A stretch of DNA of 64,000 nucleotides, taken from contig NZ_AP024485.1 of assembly GCF_020886695.1 (NCBI RefSeq), forward strand, positions 1,559,001 to 1,623,000, given 5' to 3'. A model generated the notes under the pieces. That model did not search any database, had not been told where the DNA came from, and saw nothing but the letters and a program-made list of their open reading frames with translations. Below are positions 9,160 through 17,919 of the stretch, piece after piece. The DNA comes from Pseudodesulfovibrio sediminis (GTDB lineage: Bacteria > Desulfobacterota > Desulfovibrionia > Desulfovibrionales > Desulfovibrionaceae). A program made the translations under genes and the position numbers. The first letter of the stretch is position 1, and every line of letters begins with the position of its first letter.

Positions 9160-9600
9160 ATGAAACTCACCACTCGCAGCCGTTACGGCACAAGATTGCT
9201 TCTGGATATAGCCCTGCATTCCATCGAAGACGCCCCTGTGCCCAGTAAAGACACTGCCGAACGCGAAGGCCTTTCCCTCAAATACCTGGAAAAGCTGATT
9301 AAAATGCTCAAACAGGAGGGGTACGTCAAAGGCAAGCGCGGCCCCAATGGCGGCAATGTCCTGACCAGGGAACCAGCCGACATTTCCATAGGAGAGGTGG
9401 CCCGCATACTGGACGGCGAAGATCAGGTGCTCGAATGCGACTGTGACCCTTCCACCTGCACCCGGGCAGCGGTCTGTCTGAAACGTTCCATATGGGATGA
9501 CGCTTCCATGGCCATGTACAAGATGCTCGACTCGTATTCCCTGGCAGATCTGATGAAAGACGCTCGTCTGTGTCCGCAAAAACCACTCGCGGACGATTAG
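9160..9600 (+). CDS. Rrf2-family iron-sulfur transcriptional regulator
   Basis: 146 residues. The N-terminal winged helix-turn-helix (about 1-65, with LSLKYLEKLIKMLKQ recognition region and the GKRGPNGG wing) is typical of Rrf2/IscR. C93, C95, C100 and C106 lie in the loop where family members hold an Fe-S cluster, so DNA binding may respond to redox, nitric oxide or cluster state. The family was named after the regulator downstream of hmc in D. vulgaris, where it represses hmc. Here three regulatory genes and Usp separate it from hmcF. The kinase gene starts 36 bases later and is probably co-transcribed. Confidence 0.9.
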   Translation: MKLTTRSRYGTRLLLDIALHSIEDAPVPSKDTAEREGLSLKYLEKLIKMLKQEGYVKGKRGPNGGNVLTREPADISIGEVARILDGEDQVLECDCDPSTCTRAAVCLKRSIWDDASMAMYKMLDSYSLADLMKDARLCPQKPLADD

Positions 9601-9636
9601 CCGTCCCTGACCTCAACACCGCATGAGGGGAGCCGC

Positions 9637-11907
9637 ATGCTGTTCAAGAGACTGCGCGAAAGCCTGATTGCCAAGATGATCCTCACCGCCGGTGTCACCC
9701 TGACCCTGTGCGTGATCATGTGGACCGGATTCAACTTCTATTATTTCGAAAAAAACGTGGTCTCCAGCGTCAAGTCGGACATCGAGATGGTATCCGACAC
9801 CATCCTGCTCGCCCTGCACTACGCCATGATGCTCGACTCCGAAGAAGACATCAAAGAGAACATCAACAACATTTCCAGGCAGGAGGAGATCGAGAATATC
9901 CGCGTCTACAACAAGCAGGGACGCATCGTATTCTCCAGCAAGACGGACGAGATCGGTACGGTCATCCAAATGGAGACCCCTTCCTGCTGGACCTGCCACC
10001 AGTATACGCCACCGCCTCCCAACCTGCCGCTTGCCAAGCGAACCCGCATGGTGGAAAGCGCTGACGGCCGCCAGCTCATGGCCATCATGACGCCCATTTC
10101 CAATGCAGAGGGATGTTCCCCCGGCCCCTGCCATGTCCACTCCAACGACGAGCAGGTCCTCGGCCTTCTGGACGTGACCGTGAGCATGGAAAAGAAAAAC
10201 GCCATCATCTCCATGTTCGAACGGGTCAACGTGGCCATCTCCGTGGTGGTCTTCATCGCCACGTTCCTGGCCCTGTTCGCCTTTGCCTACAAATTCATTT
10301 TCCGCCCCATCAAGCGGTTCATCAGTGCCACCAAGGGGGTCCAGGGAGGCGATGAGTTCCCGACCATTGATATCGAACAGGTGGATGAGATCGGCACCCT
10401 CGGCGAAGCCTTCAACATGATGGGCCAGCGGGTCAGCGAGAAACATCGCCAGCTCATGGAGCAGCGCGAGGAGTTCCGTAATCTCTTTGACAACGTCCCC
10501 TGTCTGGTCTCGGTCGTGGACACCGACTACCGTGTCATCAGACACAACAACGCCTACGAGAAGCACTTCGGTCTCCCCATGGGCAAGCGCTGCTGGCAGA
10601 TCAACAAGGGACGACTGGAAAAATGCGAGATCTGCCCGGTGGACCGCACCCTTGAAGACGGCAGGCCCCATATGTCGGAGGAATCCGGCCTGTCCAAGGA
10701 AGGCAGGCCCATCCACTGGATCGTGTACACCTCGCCCGTGCGCAACAAGGACGGCAAGGTCGTGGCCGCCATGGAAATGATGATCGACATCACCCGCAGA
10801 AAGGAGCTTGAATCCAAGCTGGCCGCGTCCGAGCATCGTTATCATGCCATCTTCGACTCCATCCCCAACGCGGTCTTTGTCCTCGACAAGGAGACCTTGA
10901 TCATCCTCAACTGCAATGAATCCGCCGTGGATATCTACGGGTGGCCTCAAGAGGAGCTGCGCGGCCTTTCCTTCATGAATTTCTTCCGCGAGGAGGAAGT
11001 CCTGGATTGGGAGACGCCCATGCGCACGTGGCCGGAAATAGAACTCTGCACGCATGTGACCAAATCGGGAGAGCCGATTTTCGTGTTCATGCGCATCTCC
11101 CCGGCGCGATTCGACGAGCAGGACACGCTCATCGTCACCTGCACTGACGTAACCAAAAAGATGGAAGCGGAACAACAGCTCATCCAGGCGTCCAAAATGA
11201 CCACGCTGGGTGAAATGAGCACTGGCGTTGCCCACGAGCTGAACCAGCCATTGACCATCCTGAAGGCTATTTCCAACCTGCTGGCCAAAAAGGTCTCCAC
11301 CAACAAGACCCTGGAACCGGAGATCATGGAAGAAATGGCCGAAGGCATCTCCACCCATGTGGACCGGGCCGCAAAGATCATCGAGCACATGCGCGAATTC
11401 GGGCGCAAGGCCGATCTGAAGACCATGCCGGTCCAGATCAACGACGTGTTGGAACGCGGGTTTGAATTTTTCAGCCAGCAGCTCGAAGTGCACAATATCA
11501 AGGTCGTCTGGGAATTGGAGCATAACCTCCCCATGATCATGGCCGACTCCAACCGGTTGGAACAGGTGGTCATCAACCTGCTGCTCAATGCCCGTGACGC
11601 CATCGAGGAGAAATGGAACGGCCAGGGGTTGATGGCGGACAAACGCATCCACCTCACCTCGTTCAGACAAGACGAGCGCGTCTGTTTCCGTGTCTGCGAT
11701 ACCGGCTCCGGTATCCCCAAACCCATCAGGGAACGCCTCTTCGAACCCTTCTTTACCACCAAGAACGTGGGCAAGGGCACCGGGCTGGGACTGTCCATCT
11801 CGTACGGCATCGTGGGAGACTACGGCGGCGACATCAAGGCGCGATCCTGGGAAGGCGACGGAGCATGTTTTGAAATATGCTTCCCCATCGCCGAGTGCGA
11901 ATTGTAA
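9637..11907 (+). CDS. Membrane histidine kinase with periplasmic two-heme-c motif sensor
   Basis: 756 residues. TM1 about 11-32, periplasmic domain 33-197, TM2 about 198-222, HAMP, two PAS domains (about 275-390 and 395-515), HisKA with H533 (VAHELNQPL) and a full HATPase (NLLLNARDAI, DTGSGI, GTGLGLSIS). The periplasmic part carries CWTCH (117-121) and the longer CSPGPCH (C160, C165, H166). CXXCH and CX4CH are both genuine heme-c attachment motifs in Desulfovibrio cytochrome c3, so covalent heme binding is likely. The first PAS also has CEICPVD. It overlaps no cognate DNA-binding regulator; the nearby receivers are candidates. Start has GAGGGGAG upstream. Confidence 0.88.
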   Translation: MLFKRLRESLIAKMILTAGVTLTLCVIMWTGFNFYYFEKNVVSSVKSDIEMVSDTILLALHYAMMLDSEEDIKENINNISRQEEIENIRVYNKQGRIVFSSKTDEIGTVIQMETPSCWTCHQYTPPPPNLPLAKRTRMVESADGRQLMAIMTPISNAEGCSPGPCHVHSNDEQVLGLLDVTVSMEKKNAIISMFERVNVAISVVVFIATFLALFAFAYKFIFRPIKRFISATKGVQGGDEFPTIDIEQVDEIGTLGEAFNMMGQRVSEKHRQLMEQREEFRNLFDNVPCLVSVVDTDYRVIRHNNAYEKHFGLPMGKRCWQINKGRLEKCEICPVDRTLEDGRPHMSEESGLSKEGRPIHWIVYTSPVRNKDGKVVAAMEMMIDITRRKELESKLAASEHRYHAIFDSIPNAVFVLDKETLIILNCNESAVDIYGWPQEELRGLSFMNFFREEEVLDWETPMRTWPEIELCTHVTKSGEPIFVFMRISPARFDEQDTLIVTCTDVTKKMEAEQQLIQASKMTTLGEMSTGVAHELNQPLTILKAISNLLAKKVSTNKTLEPEIMEEMAEGISTHVDRAAKIIEHMREFGRKADLKTMPVQINDVLERGFEFFSQQLEVHNIKVVWELEHNLPMIMADSNRLEQVVINLLLNARDAIEEKWNGQGLMADKRIHLTSFRQDERVCFRVCDTGSGIPKPIRERLFEPFFTTKNVGKGTGLGLSISYGIVGDYGGDIKARSWEGDGACFEICFPIAECEL

Positions 11908-11936
11908 TCAGCCCCACGACAGCAAATCCAATATGA

Positions 11937-11974
11937 CACGACAGAAGTGCAGACTTCTGTCGTGTTTTTTTTTG
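11937..11974 (+). terminator. Strong intrinsic terminator after the heme-sensor kinase
   Basis: Perfect 11-bp stem CACGACAGAAG / CTTCTGTCGTG, 6-base loop, followed directly by ten T residues. It closes the rrf2-kinase unit. Confidence 0.9.
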
Positions 11975-12063
11975 CACCACACTCCGATCGAATTAAAAAC
12001 CTCATAAAAATAAAGCAAAGCATACTGTCTTTTTCTATGGTTTGTAGTAAGTGAGAAGTACTT

Positions 12064-12097
12064 TCCTTTTCAGGTGGGGGCTATACCTGAAAAAGGG
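12064..12097 (+). promoter_or_regulatory. Leader hairpin upstream of the NrfH-like gene
   Basis: TTTTCAGGT (12067) pairs with ACCTGAAAA (12085) around a 9-base loop, extendable by neighbouring C/G pairs. It lies about 20 bases before the AGGAGGAGG ribosome site, in the presumed 5' untranslated region or at an operator. No FNR/HcpR-type TTGTGA-N6-TCACAA box was seen here. Confidence 0.4.
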
Positions 12098-12118
12098 AAA
12101 CACCGACCAGGAGGAGGT

Positions 12119-12691
12119 ATGAAGCGAAAAACCAAGTCTATCTTATTGGTTTTATGCGGCATCGTGATCGCGTTTCCGCTCTTCAGCATGACCTATTACA
12201 CCATGGTCAGGACTTCGACCCCGGAGTTCTGCGGCTCCTGTCATGAAATCAGGCCGGCAGTCATGGCGTGGAAGATGTCATCGCACGTCAACAACGGGCA
12301 AGGGTTTGTGGCTGACTGTATGGACTGCCATCTGCCCGCTCCCCATGACACGTTTGACTTCTTCTTTGCCAAGTCCGCACACGGGCTCAAGGATGTCGTC
12401 TCTCACTTCACCGGGGGAGCCGAAGCGTATGATCGTACGATCATGAAAGAACGCATCTGGGTATCAATGAAGAACGACCAGTGCTTGAAATGTCACCGCA
12501 ACATCCTGCATATGCCGGACAAACGCGGGGCCATGCTTGCGCACCGAAGAGTGCTCTTCAACCAGGGTGGCGATGAATATCGCTGCACAGATTGTCACAG
12601 ACATCTTGTTCACAATGACAGACAGACATTTGATTACAAGCAGTACAAGGCTCCCTATCGGGCCAACGGACTGCGCAATCTGGGTATCTAG
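12119..12691 (+). CDS. NapC/NrfH-family tetraheme quinol dehydrogenase
   Basis: 190 residues. One N-terminal membrane helix (about 8-28) anchors a periplasmic domain with four CXXCH motifs: CGSCH (38-42), CMDCH, CLKCH and CTDCH. NapC/NrfH proteins oxidise menaquinol and hand electrons to a periplasmic multiheme reductase. The start at 12119 is supported by AGGAGGAGG immediately upstream; an upstream in-frame start lacks this. The octaheme cytochrome gene begins 11 bases after its stop with its own GGAGG site, so this is the membrane half of a two-gene reductase resembling the HaoC partner in HaoCA systems. Confidence 0.9.
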   Translation: MKRKTKSILLVLCGIVIAFPLFSMTYYTMVRTSTPEFCGSCHEIRPAVMAWKMSSHVNNGQGFVADCMDCHLPAPHDTFDFFFAKSAHGLKDVVSHFTGGAEAYDRTIMKERIWVSMKNDQCLKCHRNILHMPDKRGAMLAHRRVLFNQGGDEYRCTDCHRHLVHNDRQTFDYKQYKAPYRANGLRNLGI

Positions 12692-12702
12692 GAGGACAGC
12701 GT

Positions 12703-14088
12703 ATGTATCGTAAATTGACTCTCATCCTGTTCACGGCACTTGCTCTCACCACATTCCTTGCGATGTCGGCCAGTGCACAGAACTTCCCCAAACAACGAGA
12801 ACTTCGCATGGACCGCGCCATCCCGCCCCAGGGCAAGGCCTGCATAGAATGTCACAAACAGGAAACCCCAGGTATTTTTGCTGACTGGGCAATGAGCCGC
12901 CACGCATCCGCGGGCATCACCTGCCTCGACTGTCACCAGGCCCAGCCCGGCGACAAGGACATCAGCGTCGACCATGAACAATACTACTCCAAGGGCAACA
13001 TGCCCATGGGTGAAAAACAGTACTTCGTCCCCATAGCCTCTCCGGTCACTCCCAAGGATTGCTCCCGCTGCCATCCCGACGAAGCAAAGTCGTATGCAAA
13101 GAGCAAGCACGCCAACACCATCGAGATCATGTGGAAGCTCGATCCGTGGCTGAACAAGGGCATGAACTCCGACAATGAGCGCAAGACCGGCTGTTTCTAC
13201 TGTCACGGTACGGTTCTGGAGATGAAAGACGGCAAGCTCGATCCGGCCACATGGCCCAATGTCGGTGTTGGCCGCGTCAACCTTGATGACTCATTGGGCA
13301 GCTGTACCAGTTGTCACACCCGTCACCGCTTCTCCGTCATGGAAGCACGCAAGCCCGAGACCTGCGGCCAGTGCCACCTTGGTCCTGACCACCCGCAAAT
13401 CGAGATCTTCACCGAATCCAAACACGGCGACATCTACAACGCCTTCAAGCATGAGTACAACTTCGACTCCGCCCCTGGCGCGTGGACTCCCGGCGTGGAC
13501 TATCGCGCACCGACCTGCGCCTCCTGCCACATGTCCGGTTCAGGCAATCAGCCCACCACCCATGACGTGACCGAACGTCTATCCTGGGAAACCCAGGCAC
13601 CGCTCACGGTCCGGCCGCAGGACTTCAAGCCCTTCCCGTCAGGAACTGAGTGGAGCGTTGAACGCGACAAGATGAAAGACATCTGCCGCCAGTGCCATGG
13701 CAAGGTTTGGGTCGATGACTTCTATACCCAGCTCGACACCTCTGTCGAAGAGTATAACGAAGTCTACTTCAAGCCGGCCAAGCAGATGCTCGGCGAGCTG
13801 TATGAAAAGGGTCTGCTCGACAAGACAACCTACTTTGACGAAGGGCTGGAAGTCGAGTTCTACGAACTATGGCACCACGAAGGACGCCGCGCCCGCATGG
13901 GTACGGCCATGATGGCTCCCGACTACGCATGGTGGCATGGATTCTACGAATGCAAGAACCGTTTCAACAAGTTTATGGAAGAAGCACGGCATCTTATCGA
14001 GACCAACACAAAGGCTTACAAGTATCCCGATTTCCCCAATACGGGCGGCGATACGAAACGGCCTGAAAAAATCTTCGGCAAGAAGTAG
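12703..14088 (+). CDS. Octaheme cytochrome c of the hydroxylamine-oxidoreductase-like family
   Basis: 461 residues with a cleavable signal peptide (cleavage probably after SASA, residue 25). Eight CXXCH motifs lie at about 47, 74, 120, 164, 201, 221, 272 and 328, followed by a heme-free C-terminal part with conserved YAWWHGFYE. Count, spacing and length fit the HAO family; the fourth motif would be the active-site heme. In HAO-like proteins paired with a NapC-type donor, the characterised direction is reduction of nitrite or hydroxylamine toward ammonium, so that is the favoured role. Oxidising HAO enzymes need a C-terminal tyrosine cross-link to the active heme; whether it is present needs alignment. 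The pair has its own promoter region after a strong terminator. Confidence 0.88.
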   Translation: MYRKLTLILFTALALTTFLAMSASAQNFPKQRELRMDRAIPPQGKACIECHKQETPGIFADWAMSRHASAGITCLDCHQAQPGDKDISVDHEQYYSKGNMPMGEKQYFVPIASPVTPKDCSRCHPDEAKSYAKSKHANTIEIMWKLDPWLNKGMNSDNERKTGCFYCHGTVLEMKDGKLDPATWPNVGVGRVNLDDSLGSCTSCHTRHRFSVMEARKPETCGQCHLGPDHPQIEIFTESKHGDIYNAFKHEYNFDSAPGAWTPGVDYRAPTCASCHMSGSGNQPTTHDVTERLSWETQAPLTVRPQDFKPFPSGTEWSVERDKMKDICRQCHGKVWVDDFYTQLDTSVEEYNEVYFKPAKQMLGELYEKGLLDKTTYFDEGLEVEFYELWHHEGRRARMGTAMMAPDYAWWHGFYECKNRFNKFMEEARHLIETNTKAYKYPDFPNTGGDTKRPEKIFGKK

Positions 14089-14112
14089 CGTCAATAAACA
14101 GGCAAAAACACC

Positions 14113-14146
14113 AAGGGAGGGCGCGCATGGAGGCGACCTCCCTTTC
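14113..14146 (+). terminator. Possible terminator after the octaheme cytochrome gene
   Basis: AAGGGAGG (14113) pairs with CCTCCCTT (14137) around a 16-base loop, 25 bases after the stop. There is only a short T stretch, so it may be weak. Confidence 0.45.
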
Positions 14147-14202
14147 ACCATTCAAAACCTGTAAAAGGACACGATCATGACCCTTTGGAATTGGCTCATA
14201 CC

Positions 14203-14315
14203 AGGTCATAATGGGTAAAACCCCCATTGACCTAACCCGCGTTTCACGTATCATAAATACTCGCCTTGAAAAGGGGGAATGAACACCCTTGACCCATTGA
14301 TCGTTCAATCCCCTT
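14203..14315 (+). promoter_or_regulatory. Two leader hairpins before the Cys-rich PAS kinase
   Basis: First hairpin: AGGTCATAATGGG with CCCCATTGACCT (14203-14232), stem with a 2-base bulge. Second: AAGGGGGAATGAAC (14271) with GTTCAATCCCCTTT (14302), 12 of 14 paired, ending 21 bases before the start codon and next to the AAAGGA ribosome site. A structured leader or attenuator is plausible; nothing here identifies a known riboswitch. Confidence 0.4.
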
Positions 14316-14336
14316 TCAGGGCCAAAAGGATACACC

Positions 14337-15488
14337 ATGCACAAAACAGGAATCGGCCTTACAACCCATTTTGCCTCGCCGGAAAGAGACACCAGGGAAA
14401 CCATTGAAAAACTCGTAATGCAATTGCGGGAGGAACCCACACTGGGCTGGTTCAACGCGCTTCCCATGAGCATGGCCATTATCAATGAGCACCGCCAGAT
14501 AATCCACTGCAACACAGAGTTCAAGGACCTTGCCCAAAAAGAGGACGTCATGGACATAATCGGACTGCGGCCAGGAGAAGCACTGAACTGTATCAATGCC
14601 AGAGCAGTCAAGGCGGGCTGCGGCTGTTCAAATTTCTGTAATGTCTGCGGTGCGGCCCAGGCTATCATCAAGAGTCTCAACGGCCATGCCGACTGTCAGG
14701 AATGCCGCCTTGTGCGTCTGGAAAATGGAACTGAAGTCCCTCTGGATTTACAGGTATTTACACAACCCATGCAATTCAATGGGCACCCCCTCATACTGGT
14801 CTTCATCATGGACATCAGTCATGAGCTCAGGCTGCGCTATCTCAACAGGACGTTTCATCATAGTCTCATAAACGGCGTTGGGGGCATTGCCACCCTGACG
14901 GAAATTATCGAATCCGATCCTGTGGATTCCGACCTCTTTCCCTTGCTCATCGAGTCTTCCCAGCGCACCTTGCGCGACGTGCTCTACCACCGGGATGTAG
15001 AAGCTGCCGAACATAATCGACTGACAGCCAAAATGGAAACCATCGAGGCCGAACCGTATTTCAAACAGATAGCCATGGATGAGTGCATTCAACGCAACAC
15101 CCAGGACAGCTGTGTCGATATTTCCGTCACCACAAAAACCATCATCTCAGACAAACGCCTTCTGGGCCATGTCGTGCACAACATGCTGAGCAACGCCCTG
15201 GAAGCCTGGCACGAGAAAACAGGCACGATCACGCTTTCCTGCTCTGATTCAACCGATGGCAGAACTGTTATCACCGTGACCAACCCCGGCGTCATACCGG
15301 AAAACATCCAGAAGCAGATGTTCAAGCGATACGTCTCCACAAAGTCGAGAGATCGCGGTCTTGGAACCTACGTCATGAAGCTTCTTACGACAGGATACCT
15401 GGGTGGCGAAATCGCCTTTACTTCTGAAAACAATGTAACGTCTTTCACGGTTACGCTTCCCGCCGCATCTGCGGAAAGGTCTGCATAG
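14337..15488 (+). CDS. Soluble histidine-kinase-like sensor with cysteine-rich PAS domain
   Basis: 383 residues, no membrane helix. A PAS-like region (about 35-165) contains seven cysteines: C85, C95, C97, C101, C104, C120 and C123 (NCIN, GCGCSNFCNVCG, CQECRL). A helical region with HHSLINGVGG follows, where a HisKA-type His would sit, then an HATPase module (NMLSNALEAW, DRGLGTYVMKLL) in which the usual first G-box is reduced. The cysteine pattern suggests a metal or Fe-S site, or a redox thiol switch. The stop overlaps the GTG start of the next gene (TAGTG), so the two are translationally coupled. It could signal directly to the diguanylate cyclase. Confidence 0.82.
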   Translation: MHKTGIGLTTHFASPERDTRETIEKLVMQLREEPTLGWFNALPMSMAIINEHRQIIHCNTEFKDLAQKEDVMDIIGLRPGEALNCINARAVKAGCGCSNFCNVCGAAQAIIKSLNGHADCQECRLVRLENGTEVPLDLQVFTQPMQFNGHPLILVFIMDISHELRLRYLNRTFHHSLINGVGGIATLTEIIESDPVDSDLFPLLIESSQRTLRDVLYHRDVEAAEHNRLTAKMETIEAEPYFKQIAMDECIQRNTQDSCVDISVTTKTIISDKRLLGHVVHNMLSNALEAWHEKTGTITLSCSDSTDGRTVITVTNPGVIPENIQKQMFKRYVSTKSRDRGLGTYVMKLLTTGYLGGEIAFTSENNVTSFTVTLPAASAERSA

Positions 15489-17833
15489 TGACTTTACCCG
15501 ATCTGAAAAAAGAACTTGAAATCGCCCGGACGCGATTGGCAAAGCTGGAAACGGAAAATGAAGTGGCCGAATGTGCCATGGACATGACCCTTGAAAAGCT
15601 CATTTTCGAAAACATTCCAGGCGGAATGGCCGTCATCGGTCTTGATGGCAGCATTCTGGTGCCCAACAGTGAAGCCTCCCAGATCATCGGGTATACCACA
15701 GAGGAAATAGTCAAGCTCAACGCATCCAGTATCATCTGCAACAGACAGGACCTCCTCACCCTGCTGAAACAACTCAAACAAGGAAAAATAATCTCCGGAT
15801 ATCCGCTCATGTTACGGTGCAAGGACAACTCGACCATATGGACCAGTTTCAGCGCCAAACCCATTGAGTACGGCGGATCAAAAGCAGCGCTGATCACATT
15901 CACGGACATCACCAAGCACAAGCAGGCACTCAAAGAACTGGAACTGGACGAGATTCGTTTCGAGATGCTCTACACCATTTCGGGCATGATCCATAAGCCT
16001 GAAAAGGATATCCTGAATTTCGCACTGGACGCCATCGTCAAAGTGACTGACAGCGAATTCGGCTACATCTTCCACCTGAACGAAGATGAAACTGAACTGT
16101 CTCTGCACGCCTGGTCCACAGATGCACTGAGGCAATGCAAAATAAAATCAATGCCTCGTGTGTTCAAAATCGAGGACACAGGACTTTGGGGCAATGCTGT
16201 CAGACAAAGAAAACCGATCATAACCAATGATTATATGGCGTGTCCGAACAAGAGAGGCCACCCAGAAGGCCATGTCCCGATCATCAGGCATATGAATATT
16301 CCCGTATTCGAGGGGAAACGCATCACCTTTGTGGCCGGCGTGGGCAACAAGGACACGGAATACACCAAAGAGGATATCCGCCAACTTGATCTGGTCATGG
16401 ATGGCACCACAAGCGTTCTGCACAGAAAGCGGGCCATCACAGCCATGGAAAAGGCGCACGACCGGCTGGAAGAACGAGTCCAGGACAGAACAGCCAAGCT
16501 GCAAAAAGCCAACGAGGATTTTGCGCGCCTGACAACCAAACTGATCAAGCAGGACAAAGAGCGTGAGCTGGCCAAAAAAACACTGATCCGTTACGAACGT
16601 ATCATCTCTTCATCGCCGGACCTCATTTCCCTGATTGATCAGGAGCATCGGTTCGTCATGGTCAACGACGCCTACGAAAAAGCCTTTGGGATCAAACAGG
16701 AAGCGATCATCGGGCACTCTATTCACGGCATACTTGAGGACACTGTCCTTGATGAACGATTACATAAAAACGTGGACAAGACGTTCAACGGTGAAGTCAT
16801 CAAAGTGGAAACATGGGTGAACTTCCCCACACTGGGCAAACGGTTCATGGCCGTGTTTTACCATCCGGTTTCCATTGAGGAAGGGATAATAGAATTCGTC
16901 TCTATCGAAGCCCGGGACATGACAGATCTCAAGACCAAGGAGGAAGCGCTTCGGGAGGCGGCAGAGAGACTCGACCTCGCAACCGATGCAGGCAACATAG
17001 GCATCTGGGAATGGGACCTGTTGGACGACGACACGATATGGGATAACAAAATGCATGAACTCTACAAGGTCACCCCCGGCGAGTTCGATTCCATTTATGA
17101 TGCCTGGAGAACACGGCTCCACGAGGAGGACCTCCCCGAAATCGAGCGCGAGCTGGCCGATTGCATTGCAGAAAAGAAACGGTTCGACACCGAATTCAGG
17201 ATCGTCTGGCCCGACGGCTCCGTTCGTTTCATCCGCGCTGCGGCGTCGCTACGAATCAACGAAGATGGCGTTCCTTTTTCCATGACCGGCGTCAACTGGG
17301 ATGTCACGGATCGCCGCACCATGGAAATAGAACTGCGCCGACTCGCCTCCACCGATCCCCTGACCGGCGCCAGCAACCGCCGTCATTTCATGGACCGTCT
17401 TCAGGCGGAATTTGAACGGTGCAAGCGGTACTCCACCCCCATGGTTCTGCTCTCCATCGACATCGATCATTTCAAAAAAATCAACGACAGCTTCGGTCAC
17501 CCGGATGGAGATGAAGTTCTCAAGGATCTCGTTCAACGGTGCAAGGCCACTCTGCGTACCACAGATGTTTTCGGCCGTGTGGGCGGTGAAGAGTTTCTGG
17601 CCGCGCTCACCCAGACCAGCAACATCGCGGGAGAACGCACGGCAGAAAGGCTCCGCTCCATCATCGAATCCAATCCGGTTTCCGTGCATGGCAATCAGAT
17701 TCCCTACACCATCAGTATCGGCCTGACCGGCATACTCGATGAAGACAGCTCCATCGAACCGCTTCTCAAACGCGCGGACGAAGCACTCTACAAAGCGAAA
17801 AACAATGGACGCAACAGGGTCGAAAAACACTGA
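15488..17833 (+). CDS. PAS-GAF-PAS-PAS-GGDEF diguanylate cyclase
   Basis: 781 residues, soluble. Short N-terminal coiled coil, PAS (about 35-150), GAF (about 160-310; FEGKRITFVAGVGNK), coiled coil (about 315-370), PAS (about 375-490), PAS with PAC (about 490-615) and GGDEF (about 620-781). The catalytic signature is GGEEF at 699-703, and an inhibitory RXXD site (RTTD) precedes it by five residues, so it should synthesise c-di-GMP with product inhibition. GTG start is shared with the upstream stop. Coupling to the Cys-rich sensor suggests the pair turns a redox signal into c-di-GMP. Confidence 0.9.
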   Translation: MTLPDLKKELEIARTRLAKLETENEVAECAMDMTLEKLIFENIPGGMAVIGLDGSILVPNSEASQIIGYTTEEIVKLNASSIICNRQDLLTLLKQLKQGKIISGYPLMLRCKDNSTIWTSFSAKPIEYGGSKAALITFTDITKHKQALKELELDEIRFEMLYTISGMIHKPEKDILNFALDAIVKVTDSEFGYIFHLNEDETELSLHAWSTDALRQCKIKSMPRVFKIEDTGLWGNAVRQRKPIITNDYMACPNKRGHPEGHVPIIRHMNIPVFEGKRITFVAGVGNKDTEYTKEDIRQLDLVMDGTTSVLHRKRAITAMEKAHDRLEERVQDRTAKLQKANEDFARLTTKLIKQDKERELAKKTLIRYERIISSSPDLISLIDQEHRFVMVNDAYEKAFGIKQEAIIGHSIHGILEDTVLDERLHKNVDKTFNGEVIKVETWVNFPTLGKRFMAVFYHPVSIEEGIIEFVSIEARDMTDLKTKEEALREAAERLDLATDAGNIGIWEWDLLDDDTIWDNKMHELYKVTPGEFDSIYDAWRTRLHEEDLPEIERELADCIAEKKRFDTEFRIVWPDGSVRFIRAAASLRINEDGVPFSMTGVNWDVTDRRTMEIELRRLASTDPLTGASNRRHFMDRLQAEFERCKRYSTPMVLLSIDIDHFKKINDSFGHPDGDEVLKDLVQRCKATLRTTDVFGRVGGEEFLAALTQTSNIAGERTAERLRSIIESNPVSVHGNQIPYTISIGLTGILDEDSSIEPLLKRADEALYKAKNNGRNRVEKH

Positions 17834-17919
17834 TTTTCCCCATTGCCCTTGACGAGAATACGCTCACTGAATATCTTGCAAATAAGATTGATTATCACAT
17901 AGAACCAACGAGGTCAGCC

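Noticed and set aside
9613-11670. Long open frame of 685 codons on the minus strand opposite the heme-sensor kinase
   Set aside because: The plus-strand kinase has all domain motifs; the opposite frame shows histidine/glycine-rich, low-complexity sequence typical of antisense GC-rich DNA.
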